Source: Litsea cubeba (lineage: Eukaryota; Streptophyta; Magnoliopsida; Laurales; Lauraceae). Taken from it: 64,000 nt of DNA. The DNA is taken from positions 24,521,178 to 24,585,177 of the forward strand of contig CM022951.1 of assembly GCA_012931725.1 (NCBI GenBank), read 5' to 3'. Each line of letters starts with the position of its first letter. The first letter of the stretch is position 1. Made by a program: the position numbers and the translations under genes. This document shows positions 52,898-62,100 of this stretch, in pieces. The notes under the pieces are model-generated. The model made no database searches. It was not told the DNA's origin and was given only the letters and a program-made list of their open reading frames with translations.

Positions 52898-55800
52898 ATG
52901 GCTTCAAGTAAGTTCTTCTTTTTCAAGAAAACTCCATTGTAGGAAAAAGAAAAAAAGAAAAAAAAAGTTCTTTCTTCTTTTTTTTTTGTTTCTTTCTTTT
53001 TCTTTTTTTCTTTTTTCTTTTCCACGTGTTTTCCCCTTTTTTTTTTACACGTGTTTTTTTTTTCTTTCTTTTCTTTCTTTTTTTTTTCATGTTTGTTTTT
53101 TTTTTTTTGTGTGGGCCGTACGGACAGATCCGTACGGATCTGGCCGTACGGCCACGTGGCCTGTGGGCCACGGCCTGTGGGCCAGCCCCCTTTTTTTTTT
53201 TTTTTTCTCTTTTTTTTTTCTTTCCCTCCCTTTTTTTTTGAGAGAGTTTCGTTTCTTTTTTGTTTTCTTTCTCCTCCCCTTTTTTTTTTAGAGAAAGTTT
53301 CTTTTCTTTCCTTTTTTTTTGTTTTCTTTCCCTTTTTTTTTTTTGAGAAAGTTTCTTTTCTTTTCTTTTTTTTGTTTTCTTTCCCTTTTTTTTTTTGAGA
53401 AAGTTTCTTTTCTTTTCTTTTTTTTTTTTTGCTCATCATGATAATGCATTTTTTTTCGCAAATCTAGATGTTCAAGCATGCCTTTAATTTGTAAATTAAA
53501 TTTGTAGCATGATGTGATAGCATACCTTAAAGTTTTTGCAAATTTGGGAACTTGGAGCTCGCAGTGATGTTGAGCCCTTCCTGATTTTGCGGAGACTTTT
53601 AGGTTTCGAAAGTTTGGAGTTTCGGAGCTCGCAGCGATGTTGAGCCCATCTTCAAGCTTTCTATTTCTTTCGGCATCATGTCAAAATTTCGCCAGATTTT
53701 TTTTAGCGAGATTCTGTCATTTTGATGTTTGATCTTTTTCTTTTCCATCCTTTTCAGGTGGTTCCTCCAGAGCGAACAAGGGTAAAGAGCCTGCTACAAG
53801 CGTACCTCGTCGATCTTCTAGATCCTCTAATCCGGCCGTTCAGCAGGCTTTCGAGAAGGTCCAGTATGTTGAGAGAAACCTGGAAGAGTGCGACTCCCTC
53901 AACAGAGATGAGATGAGGCAGCGACTGATCACTCTCAAGGGAGAGGAATTCTATAAGATCATGGTAAGCAGTCGTCCATGGCTGATGGAAGATCAGAGCA
54001 TTTTGCCCAAGCCTACCTTCTTCTTTGGTGATGCAGTCCCTGATGACATGACATACCAGAGGAGATCTTTTCAGTTTTCCTTCACAGCAGATGGCGAGAA
54101 GAAGACTGTTACTACCCGGTCGATGTTTGATCGCACCGTCTCGATTCTGAGCCTTGCCCCCACGTGCCCTAAGAGGGAAGATCCTCCAAGTTGGGTGAGA
54201 AGGACAAATGTAATCAAGACCGGGGTTTTTGTCGGCGGTTCTCCTGGATATACGGAGAGGTCGCCTGTTGACATGGACTTGTTGATGCCATCCAGCGGCT
54301 ACCAGGGCTCTGATTATCCGTCGGTCGATTTGAGATCGGTGGGCCTTGGTATTTTCAGTGGTGACGGCAGCAATTGGATCAAGCCTTTTCGACTTCGAGG
54401 TCGTTTCAATGCTGACTCCGAGTGGAAGTCGTGGACTGATCGCGTCCTGCTGATTGGTGGCGCCGTTTTGAAGGAAGCCGGGATTTTTGATGCGGTCCGC
54501 GCTTTTAGGGAGACCGTGATCTTTTCCGACGAGGCCTTCATGGCTATGCTGGAGTCGTTCCTCCCTCAAACCAATACCTTCGTTGTGACGAATGGTGAGA
54601 TTGGTTTTTCTTTGAAGGAGTTGAGCGCCATTAGCGGATTGCCCATCCTCGGCAAACTCTATGAGGAGTTTATGCCGATTGACAGCGTCCTCGAGGGGCA
54701 GTCTGAGGAGTTCAGGCTTCTATACTTTCAGCTCGTCGCCTTCTATGATTTTTTGAAGGAGAAGGGGGGTTCGAAAGTTAGATCCAGCAGTTGGAAGAGT
54801 TTTTGCTCTTCATTCCCCAACTTCTTTGATAGTAGGGAGCCTTCTGATAGCATGACCCAGGAAGCTGGAGCTCAGGATCCAAAGAAGATCTTGGCCATGC
54901 AAGAAGAGTTGAGAGATTTCTGTGCAAGTACAAACGCCATATGTCCTGACATTGCACTGAGGAGAGATCTCGCTGTGTACCTCACTTATTGGCTTGGTGA
55001 GGCTATTTTTGCTGGAGGAGATGGAACGCACGTCAGGCCGCATTGTATTTTCCCGGCTTGTCAGATGGCGTTTGGAGAGCAGCTTGCTTTGGTGCTAGCT
55101 CTTTACTCCTACCTGTGTACCGAACTGCAGGCTGCTGCTTTTCTGGTTCGGCTTGGGCTTCCCATGAATAGGGTATTTTCAGCCCATATCTTTTATTCGT
55201 GGTATGTATACCACTGTCCTGGCTTCCATCGGCTGGGTGCTGCACAGGATGATGATCCTCTGATGATTCGACTGGCTAAGGGCAAAGCCGTGCCTGAATC
55301 ACTTTTGTTTGCCCGTATGAGGATCCGACAGTTCAGGGACGTCGAGATGGGGCAATCTTCAGTAAAGCTTTCTCCGGAGTTGCGGAAGAAGGCTTTTGAT
55401 TTTGGTGCCTCCCGAGACTCTACCAGGGCGGGGTCGGGAAGGCATTATTCTTTGACAAATGCAGAGAGAGAGTGGCTTTTCAGCATACGTGTCGGCACGA
55501 TGGTGTACCGCAGACATCTTTTCGTCGATATCCAGCCGTATGTACCTTCTCGCTTTGCTTTGCAACTTGGCTTTTCTCAAGGCGTTGTTGGAGCGCCTTC
55601 AAGTATGGTGAAGCGCTTTGGAGGCTTACAGGACGGGAGAAATGCATGGGCTTTCTATAGTGCTGAAGACACTACAGCCATGATTTCTTATCCTGTGTTG
55701 CTGACTTCCCGTACTGCCGGCTTTGCGAAGTGGTTCGCGGAGAGCTTCTCGGCATATCGGGGACTTTCCAGGAAGGAGCTTGATGCGAAGCTGGTATCTG

Positions 55801-57674
55801 GAAAGGGCCTTGGAAAGTCGGATGGCATCCGGCGGGAGGAAGTTTGGGCCTTCCTTTCTGGAGAGAAGCGCAAGATAGGCTTTCTTGGTGACCAGGGCGT
55901 CATCGGTTCTGAAGCTGTTCGAGAAATACCTGACGAGGCTTTGGAGCAGCTAGAACAGGAGGAAGCCGAACTTGGCGCTTGGATGCAAGCGGCGCAGAGG
56001 CAAGCTTCCGTGGAGTCTACTGGCAAGAGCAGACCATCCAGTGATGAGTCAAGTGGGAAACCTGACTCTGACAGCGGGGTAGGTTCTTCTAAGAAGCGAG
56101 CCCGCAGAGGTAAGAGGAGGAGGAGTCATCATAGCAGCAAGGAGCAGCATGAGGATTCTCCTAACTTGGAAGTTCCTCTTACCATCAATGAGGATGTGCC
56201 AGTGGATGCTGACGAGCCTCCAGAGAAGAGAAGCCGAGAAGAAGAGACCGTCGGTGAAGGTATGATTCTTCCTTTTTCTCTTTCCATTTCCTTTCATGGG
56301 ACTTTTTCCATGTTATGATCTGCTTCTTGTTTCTGCTTTTCTTCTCTTTTTTTTTTTTTTTTTTAGCAGAGGAAGACTTGGTGATGCCTGAGGTCCCAAC
56401 CGATGAGGTGGTGATGGATCCTGTTGAGGCACCTGAAGAAGAACCGAGGGACTCTGGAGTAAATCCAGAATCTCCAATTGGTACGACTTCTTTTGCTCTT
56501 TTTTTTTTTTTTTTTTGTTTGTGACTCGGTTTGCTAACACATTTTTTTGTCAGCTGACTTGCCACAGGATTCCGATGACTTTGAACCATCGATGGACGCA
56601 AATGTTGATGATGCTTTCGATGAGTTCATGGAGGAGGAAAGTGTTCCACCAGTAGTCGAAGAAGGTATTTTGTAGTTATAACTCTGATAATGATTTTCAA
56701 ACAGGGTCATATTCATACCTTTTTGTGTTTCCTTTGCAGGTTTTGAAGTGGCAGAGGAGGATCCGTCGCTTCCAGAGCAAGAGATGCCAGAGGTTGATCC
56801 AGAGGTAGAGATTCCTGGGACCAGCTCTGACAATATTGAGGAGATTCCTCGCGCTGAGATTCCTTCCCGAGCAGGAGCAGCTTCAGCTGGAAAGAGTTCT
56901 TTTGTTACTCTTTCGACAGATGATGACATGAGTAGCCGACCAACGGAGTTGGGCGAATCCTCAGCTGGGCCATCTCTTCTTTTTGCGAAGAAGGTGGTGG
57001 TGCGAGTTGTGAGCTCTTGGATTGAGACTCTCTTTTCTGGGCACTTGGAAGTCGGATTTGGCATGATCCAGCATGTGCAGGAGATTCTCAGTGATGCTGA
57101 AGAGGCTGGTCTGGATGTCACAGGTGCCAGGGCGATCGTTGATAGGATCATTGCACTGGGTGACAAGTGGTTTGAGACCGTGAGTTTGGCTGATGACCAG
57201 TTCTTCAAGGAGATGTTCCTGGACCCTGCTGATAAGGCTAAGTCTGACCTGGATGAGGCTACAGAAAGCAGGAAGGTGGCAGTCCGAAAGAGGAATAAAG
57301 AAGAGCTAACCATCATCGGGCTGACACACGACCTTAACATCCTTGATAGGGAGGTCGATGAGGCCAGGAAACGTCTTGAGCATTTGCAGGCACAAGTCGC
57401 TGCCAAGTGGACTGCCATAATAGAAGCTCGCGACAGGGAGAGTGCCCTGATTCACCAGGTTGCAGAGGCCGAACGGGTTCTCAAAAGGAAGTCTGATGAG
57501 GATGAACAATGGCAAGCTGCTCGAGGTAAGCTTCCTGGTGTGAGAGAAGGGGTACAGCCCACTCCAGCATCTCATGGCAAGTTCCTGAAGAAGCGTGCCT
57601 TGGAATCCTTGACGGCTGAGGCTAAAAGTCTGCTTGGGGAGCTGAACTCTTGGCTGGAGACCATTTTTGATTGA
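52898..57674 (+). CDS. Tat accessory gene: plant-mobile-domain protein, five exons, antisense to gag-pol
   Basis: Predicted exons: 52898-52907, 53758-56259, 56367-56480, 56554-56664, 56740-57674. Donors are gtaagt, gtatga, gtacga, gtattt; every acceptor ends AG, three of them cag. The 10-nt first exon gives ATG GCT TCA A, completed by GT at 53758 (MASSGSSRANKGKE). All phases agree, giving 1223 codons and TGA at 57672. Residues about 215-600 resemble the plant mobile domain (often annotated aminotransferase-like): WTDRVLLIGGAVLKEAGIF, then TNTFVVTNGEIGFSLKELSA. A basic KKRARRGKRRR near 780 looks like a nuclear signal. Exons 3-4 are acidic. About 1055-1150 is coiled coil. Grande-type Tat elements are known to carry a reverse-oriented nuclear-protein gene here. 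The biochemical role is unknown. The exon structure is inferred, with no RNA evidence. Confidence 0.8.
52908..53757 (+). other. Intron 1 of Tat-E accessory gene
   Basis: 850 bp, gtaagt...ttttcag. Contains long T/C runs with about five copies of gagaaagtttcttttctttt (53230-53420). A perfect 16-bp palindrome AGATCCGTACGGATCT at 53126-53141 is flanked on both sides by CCGTACGG. Tat-C has a 734-bp version with one palindrome base changed. Long low-complexity frames here are not proteins. Confidence 0.7.
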
Positions 57675-57949
57675 GCTCCTGTATACAGAAACCATCCTTC
57701 TTTTTTTTTTCTTTTTTTTGGTACCACTTGTATTTTTTTGGTACTTATTTTTTTGTAGTGCTTGTGAACACTTTTTTTTGGTACCACATGCATTTTTTTG
57801 GTACTCTTTTTTTTTTGTAGTGCTTGTGAACACTTTCTTTTTTGTTATCCCTACGCTCACTTTAATCTTTTTGTGATAAAAGTAATTGCTAAATGGGATT
57901 TGATCAAAAGGTTGTCATTTTGTGAAAATCTTTTGTCAAATGATTGTTT
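57675..57949. other. T-rich 3' flank of Tat-E accessory gene
   Basis: Repeated ttttttggtaccac..gtattttttt and gtagtgcttgtgaacactt units. Probably contains the accessory 3' UTR and poly(A) region. No gene. Confidence 0.55.
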
Positions 57950-58280
57950 TGGCATGAAAGCCAGGTTTTTTGTTCGTGGCATGGAAGCCAATTTTGGCAT
58001 GAGAGCCAGCTTTTCTTGTGGCATTGATAGCCGAGTTTTTTTTGTTTGTGGCATCTATAGCCAATTTTGGTGGCATTGATAGCCGGTTTGTTTTGTGGCA
58101 TCTATAGCCGGTTTTTGGTGGCATTGATAGCCATTTTTTTTTGAAATCCAAGTTTTTTGTTTGTGTGGCATTGATAGCCGGTTTTGTTTTTGGTGGCATT
58201 GATAGCCGGTTTGTGGGATTTATAGCCGGTTTGTGGCATTTATAGCCTGTTTTGATGGCATTTATAGCCGGTTTGGTTTT
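57950..58280. repeat. Tat-E satellite-like array, core ggcattgatagccgg
   Basis: Same degenerate units as 4667-5015 in Tat-A, with a different number and order of variants. Confidence 0.85.
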
Positions 58281-58286
58281 CAAAAA

Positions 58287-58745
58287 ATGCAAGTATCGAC
58301 TAAAAGTCGCCTCCCTGCTGAATGTTCTTGCAAGTATCGATGGAATGTCGCATCCTTGCTCATTCGGTTGCGAGTATCGATGGAATGTCGCATCCTCGCG
58401 GATTTGGGTGCAAGTATCGATGGAATGTCGCATCCTTGCTTTTCAAAAATTTTGGTTTTGCGGGTACTGACTTGATGTCGTTTCCCCACGATTTTTGAAA
58501 TTTGTGGTTTTCTCGAACCTTTGGGTTATGGATATCAACTGAAATGTTGCGTCTCCATGGTTTTTTTTTTTTTTTTTTTTTTTGAAATTTGGGTTGTGGA
58601 TATCAACTGAAATATTGCATCTCCACGGTTTTGGATTTTGCAAGTATCGACGAAATGTCGCTTCCCTGCGATTTTGGAAGTGTCGAACGTGGTTCGCTTG
58701 CTTCCGATTTGTGCGAGTATCGACTAAGCGTCGCTTCTTCGCAGT
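58287..58745. repeat. Tat-E tandem array, core aagtatcgatggaatgtcgc
   Basis: Same as 5020-5475 in Tat-A. Units of 40-50 bp, with a T-run expansion near 58560-58583. The spacer 58746-59104 up to the polyprotein stop shows no feature. Confidence 0.82.
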
Positions 58746-59104
58746 TTTTGAAAAACCATTTTTTTGTTTAAAGACACGAGGGTCATAAGTTTTGACCTAA
58801 AACCATTTTGGCGGTAAAAGGCAGGGTGGACTAGGGTGGAAATCCCTGAATCCGGATTTTGTTTCAAACCATGAATTTTGGGTTCAAGTGTTGGAAATTT
58901 TGGTCAAGTTAGGGAAAGGTTCCTAAACTTGGATATATATATTTTTTTTAACAATGAAACGATGAAAGTAAACATTGTTTTAGATTTCTAGAAATTTCAA
59001 TATTTGACATGAAAATTCTAAAAAAAAGGGTGGGTTTAGCGAGCGTGTACCTGGAAACCGGTTTTGGCCATACAGGCATTGCTCTTACCCAGTTGGGTAA
59101 GTCT

Positions 59105-62100
59105 TCAAGGGTAGTACCGCTTTAAGAACTTGCCATTGATGGGCAGCATACATCTGTCACCTTCCATGTTTAGGAGTGCGTATGCGCCATTGGAGAAAAC
59201 TTTGTCGATGACGTAGGGTCCCTCCCATTTTGGCTCAAATTTGCCTTTGGACTTGTGAGCGAAGACCATTGGTCTTTTTACCGCAAGAACCAAGTCATTC
59301 TTTTTGTAGGCGCGTTGTCTGACCTTTTTATCGAAAGATCCTGCCATACGTGCTTGGTAAAGTTCAATGCTTTGTTGAGCTTCGAGCCGTCTCTCATCGA
59401 GATTGTCCAGCTCATGGAGCCGCAATTTGACATTGCTTTCTTGAGTCATGTCATTTTGCAAGGATACCCTCAAGGAAGGAATTTGTACTTCCAAGGGCAC
59501 GACAGCTTCGCATCCATAGACCAAGGAGAATGGTGTGCTATGTGTTGGTCCTCGAACGGTGGTTCGATAGGCCCACAAAGCTTCAGACATTTTGTCGCTC
59601 CAGTCTCTTTTGTGATTAGAGACCATTTTTTTGAGGATTTTGCAGAGTGTCTTGTTGAAAGCTTCTGCTAACCCGTTTGCTGCCGGATTGTATGGAGTCG
59701 AAGGACAGCTTTGGATTTTGTATTTGTCGCAGAACCTGTAGAATCGATGATCCCGGAACTGTGGCCCGTTATCATGGACGAATCTTTTGGGTATACCGAA
59801 ACGACAAATGATGTTGGTGCGTAGGAACTGAAGGACTGATGAGGTCTTCATTTCGTTAAACGCAAATGCTTCTGACCACTTGGAGAAGTAATCCGTAGCG
59901 GCGAAGATGAAGCGATGACCTTTGCTTGAAGGGGGAGAAATAGGACCTATGATGTCCATACCCCAGGCTTCGAAAGGCCATGAGATCGCTGTAGGATGTA
60001 GCCATTCTGGAGGCATGTGAATGTAATCTCCATGAACTTGGCATTGTTGGCAGCGCTTGGCAAATTGCATTGCGTCAGCTACCATGGTAGGCCAGTAATA
60101 TCCTAACCTTTTTATCTGATCATAGAGCTTAGGTCCAGCCTGATGAGCTCCACAAAGACCAGCATGAACTTCTTTGAGTGTTTCTTCAGCCTCTTGTTGT
60201 GACAAGCAGCGTAGAAGTACTCCGTTGAAGGATTTCCTGTAAAGGATTTTTGAAGGAATATCCAAATGGAAGCTTGGGGTTCGCCTTTGGATGCTTACCC
60301 GTTCTTTTGGATCTTTCGATAGGATTCCGAACATAATGTAATCAATGAACGGATCCCTCCAGTCGCCAATTGGAGTTTGAAGGATTGAAATCCGACTTCC
60401 GACCACTTGGTGGCATTCAGCAACTGCTTGGTGTGTGTTAAGAGGAGGAAGGATTCTTCTTTCGTACACTGTGACTTGCATGTTTTCCTCTTCCTGGATT
60501 GCCATGGATGCGGCAAGTCCGGCTAGGGCATCTGCACGTATGTTTTCACCTCTACGAATGTGGGTGATGTGACAGATGTCAAACTTTTGCAGAAGTGATT
60601 GTGCCTTGTTGTAGTAGGGCAGCAAATCTGGCTTCCTGACTTCAAATTTCTGATTCATCTGGTTGACGATCAGTTGAGAGTCTCCAAAGACTTCCAGCAT
60701 GGTGATACCGGATTCGATGGCGAGTTCCAATCCTAAGATCAGAGCTTGATATTCAGCTGCATTGTTTGTGCATGGTTCCAGTAGCGAGAAAGCGTGTGGA
60801 ATCATGTATTTGTCGGGGCTAACAAAAAGGATGCCAACTCCCGAGATCAGCTGTCTTTTTTCATTTGTCCTGGTTGCACCGTCAAAGTACATGTCCCAGG
60901 AGGCACTTTGTGAGAAAGTCTCCACATTGTAGACTGGTTCGTCTGGAAGATCATCTCTGAGTGGAGAATCTTTAGGCAATGGATGCTCTGCGAGGAAGTC
61001 CGCTAGAGCTTGCCCTTTGATTGCTTTTTGTGGTACATACCTAATATCAAATTGTGACAGAAGGATGGACCATTTTGCCAGTCGAGCATTGAGAGAACCT
61101 GCCTTTGTGACAAGGACCTTCAAGAGGTTGACCCTCGAGACCAGGTAGACTGTGTTGAAAAGCAAGTAGTGACGCAGCTTTTGTACGGCGAACATCACTG
61201 CAAGACATTCTTTTTCGACTGGAGAGTAGCGATGCTCTGCACCTACTAGCATGCGGCTGAGGTAATATAGAGCAGCTTCTTTTCTTTGATCATTTTCTTG
61301 CGCAAGCAGAGCTCCCAGAGAGTGATCAAGGGCTCTTGTGTACAAGATGAATGGTTTTCCAGTGGTAGGAGCAGCTAACACTGGAGGTTTTGTCAGGTAT
61401 GACTTGATGTCTTGGAAAGCAGCTTCACAGTCAGCATCCCAGACAAAGTTTACACCTTTTTTCATCAACCGGGAGAATGGACGGCATTTCCCCGAAAGAT
61501 TGGAGATGAACCGTCTGATGTAGGCTAATCTCCCTTGAAGCCCTTTAAGTTCTCTCAAGGTTCTTGGAGAGGGCATTTCTAGAATGGCTTTGACTTTTAT
61601 GGGGTCAAGCTCTATTCCAGCTTTCCGAACTAAGAATCCGAGGAACTTACCCGACGAGACGCCGAAGAAGCATTTCAATGGATTCATTCGCAGTTTGTGT
61701 TTGCGAAGCCGGAGGAAGACTTCTCGAAGGTTTTCGAGATGATCTTCTTTTCTTTTGCTTTTGACGGCGAGGTCATCAACGTAACATTCAACCGTCTTGT
61801 GCTGCATATCTTGGAATATTTTCATCATAGCCCTCTGATATGTGGCACCAGCATTCTTCAAACCGAATGGCATGACAGTGTAGCAATACACGCCAAATGG
61901 GGTTCGAAAGGATGTATGTTTTTCATCCTCAGGATGCATCTTTATCTGATTGTAGCCAGAGAAACCATCCATGAATGTCATTCGCTCGAATCCACAGGTA
62001 TTATCAATCATTACCTCTGGTATGGGGAGCGGAAATTCATCTTTTGGGCATGCGCCATTCAGGTCTCTATAGTCAATACAGACCCTGATCTGCCCATTTT

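Noticed and set aside
54400..55500. Calling the accessory protein an aminotransferase
   Set aside because: The label aminotransferase-like is a database name for the plant mobile domain. No pyridoxal-phosphate lysine motif is seen.
53900..56318. Reading the exon-2 frame as a complete single-exon protein ending after 56259
   Set aside because: The tail after 56259 matches intron sequence. A gtatga donor and phase-matched downstream exons give a longer, better supported protein.
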